Source of the DNA: Plantago ovata
Taxonomy: Eukaryota; Streptophyta; Magnoliopsida; Lamiales; Plantaginaceae
DNA length: 64,000 nucleotides
Reading direction: 5' to 3'
NCBI GenBank assembly: GCA_028274465.1
Contig: CM051457.1
Span: forward strand, 58,823,550 to 58,887,549
This document shows, piece after piece, positions 46,492-58,034 of the stretch. A program made the translations under genes and the position numbers. Below the pieces are notes generated by a model. It worked only from the letters and a program-made list of their open reading frames with translations, was not told where the DNA came from and made no database searches. Position 1 is the first letter of the stretch. The number at the start of each line of letters is the position of its first letter.

Positions 46492-47780
46492 ATTGCCTTA
46501 CCAGGGTGATATCGAATGGTGCAACTGTAATCGCTCAGAAATTCCATCCATCGTCGTTGTCTCATGTTCAACTCCTTTTGTGTGAACACATACTTCAAGC
46601 TCTTATGATCAGTGAGGATGGTGAACTCAGGACCATAAAGATAGTGTCTCCACTTTCCCAAGGCAAAGACTATAGCAGCTAGCTCAAGGTCATGGGTTGG
46701 GTAATTTCTTTCATATGGCTTCAACTTCCTCGAAGCATACGCGATCACCTTTTCCCGTTGCATCAGTACACAACCCAAACCTTCCTTTGAAGCATCAGTG
46801 TAAACCACAAAGTCGTTAGTCCCCTCGGGAAGAGCTAGTATGGGAGCAGTGGTCAGTCTCTTCTTCAGCTCCTCGAAGCTTTCCTCACACTTGTCACTCC
46901 AAACAAACTTAGGATTTTTCCCTGTTAAAGAGGACAAGGGCCCAACTATCTTCGAATAATCCTTCGTAAAACGGCGATAGTAACCAGCCAAACCGAGAAA
47001 ACTCCTCACCTCCGTGACAGATTCGGGTCTCTTCCAGTTAACTATCGACTCAATCTTCGATGGGTCGACTTCCAAACCTTCTCTAGAGATAATGTGCCCT
47101 AAAAAGGCTACTTTATCTAGCCAAAACTCACACTTGCTGAATTTCGCATACAACTTGTTGTTCTGTAGAGTTTCCAAAACAATTCGAAGATGTTTCTCAT
47201 GATCCTCTTCGGATTTCCAGTAAACGAGAATATCATCGATGAAAACAACAACGAACTGATCCAAATACGGCTGAAAAACTCGGTGCATCAAATCCATGAA
47301 CACAGCTGGGGCATTCGTAAGGCCAAACGGCATCACTACAAACTCATAATAACCATACCTCGAGTTCAGAGCAGTCTTAGGTATGTCTTCTTCCCTTACC
47401 CTAACTTGATAATAGCCTTGTCGTAGATCAAGCTTCGAGTAAACCTTCAAACCTTCTAATTGATCGAAGAGTTCCTCAATACGGGGTAGGGGGTACTTGT
47501 TCTTGACAGTGACTTGGTTCAGACCTCGATAGTCGATGCACATCCTCATACTACCATCCTTCTTCTTTACAAACAGAACCGGTGATCCCCAAGGTGAAGA
47601 ACTAGGTCTCACAAAACCGTTATCAACCAGATCTTGCAGTGGAGTCTTAAGTTCTTTAAGCTCAGCAGGTGCCATTCTATAGGGTGACTTCGAAATGGGT
47701 GCGGTGCTAGGTACCAGATCAATACTAAATTCCACTTCTCGTTCAGGGGGTACGGCATCGAACTTCTCAGGGAAAACACC
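46492..47780 (-). pseudogene. Reverse transcriptase and RNase H region of E
   Basis: RT with [34 protein letters not shown] and [10 protein letters not shown] (catalytic xIDD, about 47219-47245), then gypsy RNase H with [18 protein letters not shown] and [12 protein letters not shown]. Typical chromovirus sequence. This block is long and open; the break count for E is given at the element. Confidence 0.9.
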
Positions 47781-48400
47781 CTTGAATTCCTTAACCACCC
47801 TAACTTCCTCGATTTTTGGTTGATCTTTAGGTTTATTGATCAGATACGCCAAAAAGCAGGTAGCACCCTTCACGTACAGCTTCCTAGCTTCCATAGCAGA
47901 CAACAGAAACTTCTCATCCTTTCTCTTATCTCCTTTCCACACGACTTTCTCCTCTCCAGGTTTTCCCAGGGATATAGCCTTGGTTCGACAATCCAGTTGT
48001 GCGTAGTGCTCGGAGAACCAATCCATACCCAGAATAACATCGTAGGTCGAAAGAGGTAGAAAGATAAGGTCAGCAGGGAAAATTCTTCCTAGGATAGAAA
48101 TTTCGCAACGCTCGATGAACTTCTTAGTGATTAAACTAGATCCCAAAGGCGTACATACTTCTAAAGCGTGGGGTAAAACTTTGTACGGCAAAACGAGTGA
48201 CTCTGCAAATACTCAATAAAAGAATGCGTAGCACCAGGATCAAATAAAGCTTTAGAAGAAGTTTGAGCGATCAGTAACGTACCTTCAACCACATTCGCGG
48301 CGTCAGGAACTTCATGACCACCGATGCTGTAAACTCGGGGCTTAGCCATAGTACCCTTTCCTTCATTTCTCGGAGCATAGCCTCCTGGTCTACCCCCTTG
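47781..48400 (-). pseudogene. Protease region of E
   Basis: Retropepsin-like domain with LFDPGATHSFI as the active-site segment (about 48205-48255), [19 protein letters not shown] and [18 protein letters not shown], which is the usual hydrophobic-hydrophobic-G-hydrophobic flap end. Processes Gag-Pol. Broken together with gag. Confidence 0.8.
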
Positions 48401-49449
48401 ACAATTGCATGACGGTTCGGACACTGGCTGATCTTGTGATCCTTCCTCCCACAACCCAAACACAAGCCTTGTCTCTTCCAGTAGTTGTTCTCATCGTGGT
48501 TGACTCCTCCACAGTAGTTGCACTTTTTCCTTGCTTGGGATGACTGCCCAGACCCTCCAGTGGCATTACGGGAACGGTTGACCTGCTGATTACGGGGATA
48601 CTTCGCCGGTGGTGCTTGATATCCAGTTTGATACCCACCTCGACTCTCCCTCTTGTACCCAGATTGGCTTCCACCTCCATGGTTCCCAGAAGAACTAGAG
48701 TAGCTCCTCTTGCTGGAGTACAGCTTATCAGCCATCTTGATTTATTTTAGACCACTTTCTACCTCGGAAGCGAGTTCAACAGCCTTGAGGTAGGTAGGCA
48801 TGTTGGTCCGAAACAAACTGTACCGGATCTCAGAGTTCAGACCCTTCACAAAGTGGCGCACCTTTTCCCGTTCATCGTTCTGGAAATGCGGCACATACTT
48901 CAGTAGCCGGGTAAATTCTGAGTCGTAGTCGACAACATTCATGTCCCCTTGCACCAAATCCTGGAACTCATCTCTTCTGTTCTCGCGGACCAGGCGAGGC
49001 ACGTACTTGTCCATGAAATCCTTGGTGAAGTTCTCCCAGGTGCAAGCAACTTCCTCTTGCCTCCATCTTCCATTCACGGTCCTCCACCAGTTCCTGGCGG
49101 CTCCCACGAACTGGAAAGCTGCAAGTTCAATTTTCCTCTCGTCCGGATAGTATAGAATCGAGAATAAGTTCTCCATACTCTCTAACCAGAGCTCAGCCTT
49201 ACGGGCATCAGGTGTTCCCTCGAACCTGTCAGGATGGAATCGAGTGAAACGTTCCGCAGCTTGATAGATGGTCTGAATCGGTGGTGGTGGCGGAGGAGCT
49301 GGCTGAACAGGTGGTGCCCTAACGTGGCGAATGGTTTCGCTGAAATTTCCCAAAGTGGCGATGATGCGGTCCACTTGGTCTCCATTTTCAGCATGTTGAT
49401 CATCTCCACTTCCATTGCTGCTGGTGCCACGAGTGTTTCTGCGACTCAT
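48400..49449 (-). pseudogene. gag region of E
   Basis: Starts MSRRNTRGTSSNGSGDDQ at 49449. Capsid part with ERFTRFHPDRFEGTPDARKAELWLESME and FVGAARNWWRTV, then a Ser/Gly/Tyr-rich stretch and zinc-knuckle-like Cys clusters (CNYCGGVNHDENNYW, CLGCGRKDHKISQC). Typical Tekay/Del gag. About one or two breaks. Confidence 0.85.
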
Positions 49450-49815
49450 TCTAACAAAAGGGCACTACTTAGCAGTTGATTCAACAACCTCGAATTTCTA
49501 ACTTAGAAAAAGAACAGAAAAAGGAACTAAGGCAAGTACTTAATCTTCTACAACAGGTATGTAACTGAGTAGTAAAGAAAACATGCCTTGAACTTTAAAA
49601 ATAAAACGTAAGATCAAGAAATCAACGTAGTCTCAAATAAACCAAGCATGCAATTATTCAAAGGAAAACCAGTCTCTACTTGTCGTAGCAAGTAAACAGA
49701 AAACCACAGTGTCAAGTAAACAGAAAAGCATAAACAGTTTCAGTCAGGCTGAACTAAAAAAAAAACTTGCTTGGCAAAAGGGGAAATTCGGTACGAGCTC
49801 AAAAAGGCATCTATC
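49450..49815 (-). other. Spacer between gag and the upstream small ORF of E
   Basis: No gene seen. A/T-rich with AAACAG repeats; it separates the small ORF from the gag ATG. Confidence 0.5.
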
Positions 49816-50160
49816 CTAATAAACGTACTCGATATAGTCTTCAAAACGTCGTTCGGGCACGTGTGCATCTTCTCCTTCTTCCTCAGAGGGGTCCTCCTCG
49901 GGTTCTTCTTCGGGTTCTTCCTCATCCTCCACTCTACGTGAAGGTCCGCAACCATCGGGAAACATCCTCCGAGCCTTCCTCTTACGAGTCTTGGTGCCTA
50001 GGTTGGATGTGGTTAACGAGACAAAGTCGGAGTTCTCCTTTGCGGCGCGTAAAGCCATCTTGAGGAATCTGATCTCCGCATCCTTCGCTGCCATTTCGTC
50101 TTGAAGCTTCAGGGTTTCCAGCCAGTAGTGGTCTCGTTCGCGAATGACCCTATCCATCAC
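49816..50160 (-). CDS. Small extra ORF upstream of gag in E
   Basis: An open frame of 114 codons between primer site and gag, from MMDRVIRERDHYWLETLKLQ. The first half is a probable coiled coil (DEMAAKDAEIRFLKMALRAAK), then a basic patch (KTRKRKARRMF) like a nuclear localisation signal, then a very acidic tail (EDEEEPEEEPEEDPSEEEGE). I do not recognise a family. It might be a Gag partner or an assembly or localisation factor; that is speculation. The skewed composition and intact frame make chance less likely but do not exclude it. Confidence 0.5.
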   Translation of the reverse strand: MMDRVIRERDHYWLETLKLQDEMAAKDAEIRFLKMALRAAKENSDFVSLTTSNLGTKTRKRKARRMFPDGCGPSRRVEDEEEPEEEPEEDPSEEEGEDAHVPERRFEDYIEYVY

Positions 50161-50519
50161 GCTTCAGGGTAAATGCCAATGACGGGGACGGTGGTATAGG
50201 GGTTAAACTCCCCTTCGACTAGGCGGTAACGGATGACTTTCTTTTCGGTACTCATACCTATCTGTAAGCACATGCGTATTTAGGTAGTTAATAACTACGT
50301 CAAAATCAAAAGCATCCACGGAAGTTCAATAATTTCAAAAACGGATCAGAAAGACGTCTGAATCAGAATAGAGAAGATGGAGAAACAGTTCAGAGTTAGT
50401 ACGTAAGACTCGAATCAGAAAAGTAAAAGAAAATGCAAGACCTAACCAGCGACTCGGACCCTCACACACACCCCAAAGGTCAAAAGATCCTATCCTAGCA
50501 AGCTCGAGTTTGAACTCAA
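50161..50519 (-). other. Leader of E between primer site and small ORF
   Basis: No gene. This would be the 5' untranslated region of E's RNA and probably contains packaging signals; none is recognisable by eye. Confidence 0.45.
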
Positions 50520-50531
50520 GCTCTGATACTA
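50520..50531 (-). promoter_or_regulatory. Primer binding site of E (initiator tRNA-Met type)
   Basis: Minus strand TAGTATCAGAGC, two bases after the LTR end, close to the standard TGGTATCAGAGC. Confidence 0.85.
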
Positions 50532-50648
50532 ACTGTAACGGTATCGGTTTTTAAAAACAAATAAATTTCTTGAAAAGAGAAAATCCGAAATAATTTAAAA
50601 AGCAACGGTCGGCAATAAATGCCATAACAATATTTGGCGCCACAGCGC

Positions 50649-51204
50649 TAATAGAATCAAGTAAAAATCCAACGGTAACTTAGAAGTCAAAATAGAATAA
50701 CGACTAGTGAAGAAAGTAAAAAGTTTCATCTTCTTATTTTAAAATCAAATCCCCAAAGACATCCCAGACCCTTCTCTCAATCGTTGGCATCCTACTCGCG
50801 TGCATCCTCAGTTGTATCTGGAAGGAAGGAAATTTTTGAAAACAAAGAGAGCGTGAGATAATGGATCTCAGTGAGGTTCTAAGTTAACAAAAGAAAAGTA
50901 AACAGTTTGAAAACAAAATCATTTGCTAACAGAATCAAGTAAAAATCCAACGGTAACTTAGAAGTCAAAATAGAATAACGACTAGTGAAGAAAGTAAAAA
51001 GTTTCATCTTCTTATTTTCAAATCAAATCCCCAAAGACATCCTAGACCTTTCTCTCAATCGTTGGCATCCTACTCGCGTGCATCCTCAGTAGTATCTGGA
51101 AGGAAGGAAATTTTTGAAAACAAAGAGAGCGTGAGATAAAGGATCTCAGTGAGGTTCTAAGTTAACAAAAGAAAAGTAAACAGTTTGAAAACAAAATCAT
51201 TTGC
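50649..51204. repeat. 278-bp tandem duplication in E's 5' LTR
   Basis: The block beginning at AGAATCAAGTAAAAATCC and ending at AAAATCATTTGC occurs twice in a row with few differences; the 3' LTR has one copy (about 20856-21140). Confidence 0.85.
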
Positions 51205-51910
51205 AGCAGATAAAATAGCAAACATAACAGATAATATAACAGAAAGACGGAACAGATAAGTCGAAGTCCGTTGGTGCAGCCCGCCTTGTTACTCCTACTC
51301 CCAGATTGCCCTTATAGCTCCCTCCAGAGGGTATACAACTCCGGACAGAAACAGAAACCCCCGTGTACTTTGGGGAAACAGAACCTACGACCCTAATATA
51401 CCTCAGCGACTTCTGCCTCGCGCCTAAAAGGGATTAGGCTAGGCAATAACAAAGCAAACCCGATAGTCCGCACTACCCAAGCCTACCTAATTACGACCTC
51501 ATTGACTGGTCACACAGAAACGGACATAACAGATACAGATACAGAACAAACAGATAATAATAATCAGATCTCGAAACATCGAGAAGTGTTCCTGCAGAAG
51601 GGTTAATCCAGAACAGAGTAGCAATAAACAAAGATAAGTAAATAGCCATACTTAGGACTTAGTTACTTTTACGCGGAAGCATACGATATAACAGACATAT
51701 ATTAATAGATACAAGTTATCACATAGCCTTTCAGTTTTTCGCAAATAGATAAGTTTTGGGGTGAACACCCACCTCAATTTGAAAGCAAAAGTCTTCAACG
51801 AGCAGTGAGCTTATGAGCTAACGAACGACGGAGAACCTAAATAGAAAGTAACTAGTTACACTCTAGAAGTCGAATGAACGGCAAGTGAAAGGTCGGTAAA
51901 GAAGTGGTAA

Positions 51911-51981
51911 AGAAGGGGTTCGAACTTGGGACCTCTAAGTTAGTCAAGTACTACCTAACCAACTAAGCTAGCAAGGCAGCC
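51911..51981 (-). other. tRNA-like segment in E's 5' LTR
   Basis: Longer version of the segment at 21842-21904, about 70 bases from GGCTGCCTTGCTAGCTTAGT to GTTCGAACCCCTTCT on the minus strand, with A-box-like and B-box-like sequences at tRNA-like spacing. It runs in E's sense direction. Degenerate tRNA or tRNA-derived SINE head. Confidence 0.6.
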
Positions 51982-52422
51982 ACTACAAAAGTATCAAAGA
52001 AGAAACTAGTTAACTTGAAACGTTTTCAGAAAAAGTACTCTTTCAGCCTCTGGAAATTACTGAAAAACCCTCAGTGGTAATGTTAGGAAACTTGTAATTT
52101 TGATGAGCAATTAACCATGCTAAATTAAGGAAAGTCCAGTAACTAGTACTCTTAAGGTCCATAGGAATTTTAGAATTTTAAGGACATTGTAAAAGAGGAA
52201 CGTTTGCTGAAGACTTAGATTAGGTGCTAGATAAGTTATTTCTTTTGCGTATGATGTACTTTATTTTCTGAAAAGAAAATAACTTATTGATGCTGAAGCT
52301 TATGATGTATCTTATTTTCTGAAAAGAAAATAACCTATTGAAGCATTTGCTGACGATATATTTTGTTTTTACAAACAAACTATTGAAGCAAATAGAAACC
52401 GCTGAGAATCTTGAAGATTATT

Positions 52423-52497
52423 GAAGATCTGAAGACTTGAAGACTTAGAAGATCTGAAGACTTGAAGACTTAGAAGATCTGAAGACTTGAAGATTGC
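52423..52497. repeat. 25-bp minisatellite in D's LTR
   Basis: Three near-identical units of GAAGATCTGAAGACTTGAAG plus ACTTA. B's LTR has a related, less regular run at about 16160-16205 (complement). Confidence 0.85.
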
Positions 52498-52845
52498 TGA
52501 AAGACTGGTATCTACAAAGGCACGTGTTGCTCAGAAAGTGGAAAATTCACCAACAGCATTGCATAAGTGAAAATCTGAAAGACAAAGTAGGTTGTGCTTG
52601 CTGAAACTGAGACTAACCACTTGCTGATGGAACATATGTGACCTCTTGCTGAATGTACGTGAATTTGCGCTCCAATGTTACTGTTTGAATTCTATTCAAA
52701 TGTGCATTTAATGCAAAGCTTACACACGAAGGACATGAAGACTAGAAGACAAACAAAGACGCTGCTGAAAGTACAAAAGCAAGATAGTGACATGTTAAGG
52801 AACAAAAGCCTTAGGATTTGAAATTCAAACGGCTCCTTACTTACA

Positions 52846-52854
52846 CTATAAATA
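52846..52854 (+). promoter_or_regulatory. TATA box of D's 5' LTR
   Basis: CTATAAATAGAGG, with equivalents in B and C. Expected to drive the genomic RNA. Confidence 0.65.
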
Positions 52855-53758
52855 GAGGTCATCCGGCAAAGAGTTGAAGTGTGTCAACAACGTGATCAAA
52901 CTCTCACTTGTGCTTTAAAACTCACATACCTTCAAACACTCTTACTGCCATTGATCCGTTCCAAGACTTAAAGCTTGAAAAAGCTACTTGTGAAGAAGTA
53001 GAACAAACTCGGCTAAGAAATTAGTTAAGTGTTCTTTCTTTCAAACAAGAACAAGTCTTGACACCAGAAACAATCAAACTTGTTTACTGCAAAGTATTCA
53101 AAGTTGTGTTTCTTAGATTACTTGTTGTAACTGAATAAGTTATAATTAAGTCATCTCACCCCAAAACTCTCTAACTGAAAATACACCCTTTCAGGCGTGA
53201 TATTCAGGGGGAACTTAATCGAGCAAAGTTTTGCTGATTAAAAGTACCAAGTTTGGTGGAGAACAAGGTTGAGTTCTCTAGTTTAGGTTGGATACAGAGC
53301 AAGTGTGCTTTGGTTTCTGTTGAATCGCTTTAGATAGGAGATTGTAAGGAACCTCAGTCATATCTTAGTGGATTCAGTTCTAGAAAGGACAAAGTGGATT
53401 AGTTGAGAGATTACGCCACTCTCAGATACCACTATAAAAGTGTTTGTGTGATTTACTTACTGTATTTAGTTTTCAGCAAATTATATCTGTCTGTACACAG
53501 TCACTCACTTCACTTGCTGAAACCTTTACTTACTGAAAGAGCACTTATTGTATCAAAGACTTCCGCTCTCTGATTTTAAGTATCAGCAAACCAAGCTACT
53601 GTAAAGTAACTTACGCTTGCTGAGAAAGTTAAGTATCAGCAAACTCATTACTGAAAAGTAATAAGTACTTGCTGAGAAAGTTTTAAACGACGAAAGTTTG
53701 AAAAGACTATTCACCCCCCCCCCCTAGTCTTTTCTTGTTGTTTAAAGGGACCAACAAG

Positions 53759-53770
53759 TGGTATCAGAGC
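53759..53770 (+). promoter_or_regulatory. Primer binding site of D (initiator tRNA-Met)
   Basis: TGGTATCAGAGC two bases after the LTR. Confidence 0.92.
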
Positions 53771-53868
53771 TGGAGGTTCTTTAACCTTCAGCACTGAACC
53801 TAGATCCCCTTAGGTGCTTTCCGTAAATCACTCTCACTTGATCAGTTTGGTAGTGCTTTGCTGACAGG

Positions 53869-56289
53869 ATGTCTTTAGGAGATGCTCCCTTGCTGAAGCT
53901 GGAAAATTACGAGAAATGGCGAAACAACATGATGCTACATCTTGAGGCCATTAGTGATGAGATGGTCACCGTCATTAATGATGGACCTATCAAGATCACC
54001 AAGGTTGAAAGGAGTTTCCCTCACAAGACCACTGAAGCTGGAAAGGAAACCATCCTAGGCGAACCATCAGATACGGTTGTGCCAAAACCAAGAGAGGAAT
54101 GGACTTCTGACGAAGCTAAGAGATTCCGTCTTGATGGCCAAGCAAGAAATATCATCATTCGATCAACTCCGGATACCATACAGTGCAAACTGTGGGGTGC
54201 TAAGACTGCAAAGGAAGCTTGGAAAATGGTTCAAGATCTTTGTGCTGGATCTGACAAGACCAAGGAAAACAAACTTGAAGTACTTAAATTAAAGTTTCAA
54301 AACTTTAAGCAAGGTGCAAACGAGTCACTGGAAGACTTGGATTTCAGATTCACAACTCTTGTTAGTGAAATGGCAGCATTGGGTGTTCGAAACCTTTATT
54401 CAGATTCTGAGAAAGTGAAAACTATCATCAGAAGTTTGAATCAAGAATGGATCCACACTCAGAATTTCTATTATAATCAAGGAATGCTAGACATTACACC
54501 AACAGAGTTGTTCTCTCATCTTGCTACTGTCAACTATGAGACAAAGCAAAGAGAAAGTGTATTTGCTGAAAAATCGCAAAACATTGCTCTTGCTGCAAAG
54601 CCGTCATCTTCTGAAAAGAAGAATGAAAAAGAACCTACTGATGAAAATGCTTTGGTTGTCAAAAACATGAAGAAATTCATCAGCAAGGAACTTGAAAGGC
54701 GAAAAGCAAAAGAGAAGCTGAAAAAGCATCTTGGTAACAACTACCATAATTACAAGAATGATACTAGCTCGCTGAACAAGCAAGCTCAGCAAGCTACATC
54801 ATCAGAAGAACCAGCAGTTGGAAATGATCTATGTTTTTACTGCAAAAAGTCTGGACACTTCAAAGCAAATTGCCCTTTGTTGAAAGGCAAATCTGCTGAA
54901 AAGAAGAAGAAGTTCAAAAGAGCTTTTATTGCTGAAGAAAAGAAGAAGCTTCAAGCAAAAATCGATGCATTGTGTATTGATACTAGCTCTGAAGACAGTG
55001 AGGATGAAAGTTCAGACACCGACGATGAAGAAGCCACTCTAGACGTGGAGATTGGCAAAGAAGTTTGTGGAATAGCCATGGAAGCTTATCCAGACGTGTC
55101 AAACTACGAATTCTGCCTCATGGCCGGTCAGGTAAACAACTCTACCTCTGACTCAGACTCAGAAAGTGAAGACGAGATTGACCTTGACAAGATTCAAGGA
55201 GAAATCGAAAGATTTGAGAAAACTCTCAGCAAACAGCAAGAGAAACTACAACTTGCTGAAATTCTGACCAAGCAGACTACTGAAAAGTATGTCTTGCTGA
55301 AAGAAGAAACAGAAGAAAAGGATGCTGACATAAGGCGTCTTAAGAAGTTGATTGCTGAAGCTGCAGAGAAGAATTCTCAAATGGCATTAGAATTGGAAGA
55401 ATATCAGTCCTCAATTCTAAAGTTACTTGCTGAAATCCAAGAGATGAAAAAGATGAAAGTCAATTTCAAATCTTATGTGGATGCGAGTAATACGCTGACT
55501 GAACTAAACTCTTATTTGAGAGACCCATCTCAGAAAGAAGGTTTAGGAGCAACGTGCGAAGGTGACAACGTAGAAATCTTGAGAAAAGATAAATCACCTA
55601 TCTCCTTTGTACGTGCTACTGATAGTAGTCCACCAGAAATCTATCAGTTTGGTCAAACTAAGGTTGCTGAAACATGCAATCAAGTACCTATGACCATAAA
55701 GCCCGCTGTTGCTACTCAAAGTAACAAGACTTTAAAAGGAAAACAGGTTGCTGAGAAGCAAACTGGAAAGTAGAAGAATGTCGTGAAGCATTCCGCCAAA
55801 CAAGTTGCTGAAAAGCAAGTTGTTAAGACTAAAGGCAAGATTACTAAAAGTAATCAGAAGTCCTTTGCTGACAAACCTGAATCAAGTAAGGTTGCTGAAG
55901 CTAAAGCTCAGCATTCTCCGAAAAGTGGACTAGGTTTCAAAACCAAGCAAAGTCAACTCTTTCATGAGTACAAGCAAAGTCAGCAAAGATACTTCAAAGA
56001 GATGAAGAAAATCAAGCCTAAGAGTTCTGAAAAGACTCCCAATGCTAGGACTAGAAGGAACCTTGCTAGAAAAGAACTTACTGAAAAGTATGTTCAGCAA
56101 AAAGGTCAACAGAGCAAGACACCACATCAGATAGTGGATTTGACCAGCACAAGTCAAAAGTCTTTCAGCTCAAATCCTCCTAGTTCCTCAGCAAGTAGAA
56201 AACAAGTCAAAGTTGAAAAACTTCAGACTTGGGTTTCCACTGGAAGCATTCTTGAACATGTTAATGGACATCCATCATTGGATAATTAA
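53869..56289 (+). pseudogene. gag region of D with long coiled-coil extension
   Basis: MSLGDAPLLKLENYEKWRNN start, capsid part (FQNFKQGANESLEDLDFRFT), zinc knuckle CFYCKKSGHFKANC (about 54832-54873), an acidic Ser/Asp patch (SSEDSEDESSDTDDEE), a coiled coil (FEKTLSKQQEKLQLAEILTK), then a Lys-rich region in which VAEK and AEKQ recur. More than 700 codons, far longer than a typical copia gag. Nearly open, about one break. Confidence 0.87.
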
Positions 56290-56294
56290 CTTGT

Positions 56295-58034
56295 TTGCAC
56301 TTGATTGTGCAGACTTCAGCCACGGAGACAAACAATGCAATCTGGCACTTTGATAGTGGTTGTGGGAAGCACATGACGGGCAACAAGAATAACCTTATAA
56401 ACTATAGACGGTGGTCTAAAGGTCCAACAATAAGGTTTGCTGGTGGAGGCTCCGGTTCTACAAAAGGCTATGGTGATGTGAAGTTAGGATGCATAACCAT
56501 CACTAGAGTTCTTTATGTCAAAAATCTTAAGTTTAACCTTTTCAGCATAAGTCAGTTTGCTAACAAAGGATACTTCATCGAAATTAAAAGTGATGAATGT
56601 AAACTTGTAGATTTTGAGACTAAAAAGGTAATAATGATTGCAAGAAGATCAGGAGGCTTGTACACCGTTGATTGGTCTTCAGCAAACATTGAAAAATGCC
56701 TTGTCTCAGATCATGATTGCCTTGCTGAAAAAGCATGGTTATGGCATAAACGAACAAGTCATCTAAACTTCAAGACGCTGAATAAGCTGTCTAAAAAGGC
56801 ACTTGTAGTTGGATTACCTAGGGTTACTTTTAAGAAGGATGGTGTTTGCAATGCATGTCAGCAAGGAAAGCAAACCAAATCTTCTTTCAAGAACAAGGCA
56901 GTACCGTCAACTACAAAACCTTTACAACTCTTACACATGGACTTGTTTGAATCTTCTTCAACAAGCTATGCTGGTAAGAAGTATGGTCTAGTCGTGGTAG
57001 ATGACTATTCAAGATTCACTTGGGTAGTATTCATCAAGCACAAATCTGAAACCAAGACTGAAATACCTAACTTGCTGAATAAGCTTGAAGTCATGAAAAA
57101 TGACAAGGTAAAAGTCATAAGGACAGACCATGGTACTGAGTTTGTAAACTAGTACATAAATGAATATTGTACCTCAAAAGGTATTCAACATCAGTTATCC
57201 TCAGTAAGAACACCACAGCAAAATGGTGTTGCTGAACGGAAGAATCGTACCCTAAAAGAAGCCGCAAGAACAATGCTTGCTGACATTGAAATAAGTGAGG
57301 CTTATAGGGTTGAAGCGATTAATACCGCTTGTTATACTCAAAACAGATGTTTGATTACTAAGGAATACAACAAAACTCCTTATGAATTGTTTGTTGGAAG
57401 ACCTCCTAACATCACTCATCTAAGAGTATTTGGTTGCAAGTGTTTCGTTCTTAACAATGGTAGAGAATACCTAAGAACATTTCAACCAAAGGCAGACGAA
57501 GCGATATTTCTTGGCTACTCCTTGCATAGTAAAGCTTACAGAGTTTACAACAAAAAGGCACAAAAGATTGAAGAATCAGTGCATGTTGTATTCTACGAAA
57601 AGTCACAAGGTGTGCCTGCTAAAGAAGAAATATTAGAATGTATGAAAAAGCTAATCATACATGAGCAAAGAACTGAATCTGATGCTAGGCAAATCAAGTC
57701 AATTGAACTAAATGATGATTCTGACAATGACTCTCCTCCCCCGAGTCATGACAAGATAAATATAGTTCACGACAAAGAATTTCCAGCAAAAGACGCGGTT
57801 GCTCCGGAAGTTGCTGAAATTACGAAATCTCCAGTGCCTGCTGATGAAATACCTCAATCTAGCAATGCTGAACAAGCAGTTGCTGATGAACAAATCTCAG
57901 CAGAGACACAAATTCCCAGTAGTACTGAACAAATACATACTGAAGAGTCACATGCTGATGAGCAAACATATCCGGATCCAACAACAGAAAACCTGTTAAT
58001 AAATGGATTAGAGATCATCCCTCTACGGATATGA
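56295..58034 (+). pseudogene. Protease and integrase region of D
   Basis: Protease active-site segment WHFDSGCGKHMTGN (about 56340-56385), GAG-pre-integrase motif HKRTSHLNFKTLNKLSK with CNACQQGK, integrase core LLHMDLFESSSTSYAGKKYG, VVVDDYSRFTWVVF, RTDHGTEFV and TPQQNGVAERKNRTL (D, D, E residues), then an acidic hinge. Broken. Confidence 0.87.

Larger units (their letters stand above)
50534..52080 (-). repeat. 5' LTR of E, first segment
   Basis: Matches 20741-21999 apart from a 278-bp tandem duplication (50649-50926 and 50927-51204) absent from the other LTR. Contains the tRNA-like segment at 51911-51981. D interrupts it after GGTAA. No gene. Confidence 0.85.
52081..53756 (+). repeat. 5' LTR of D
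   Basis: 1,676 bases, TGTTAGGAAACTTG...CCAACA. Contains three 25-bp tandem units (52423-52497), CACGTG at 52521-52526, TATA box CTATAAATA at 52846-52854, a C run at 53713-53724 and many TTGCTGA/TCAGCAA words. CACGTG-type palindromes have been described in Sirevirus LTRs, as I recall. No gene. Confidence 0.92.

Noticed and set aside
51911-51981. Functional tRNA gene
   Set aside because: A and B boxes are present but acceptor and T arms pair poorly and the length differs between the two LTRs; kept as tRNA-like only.
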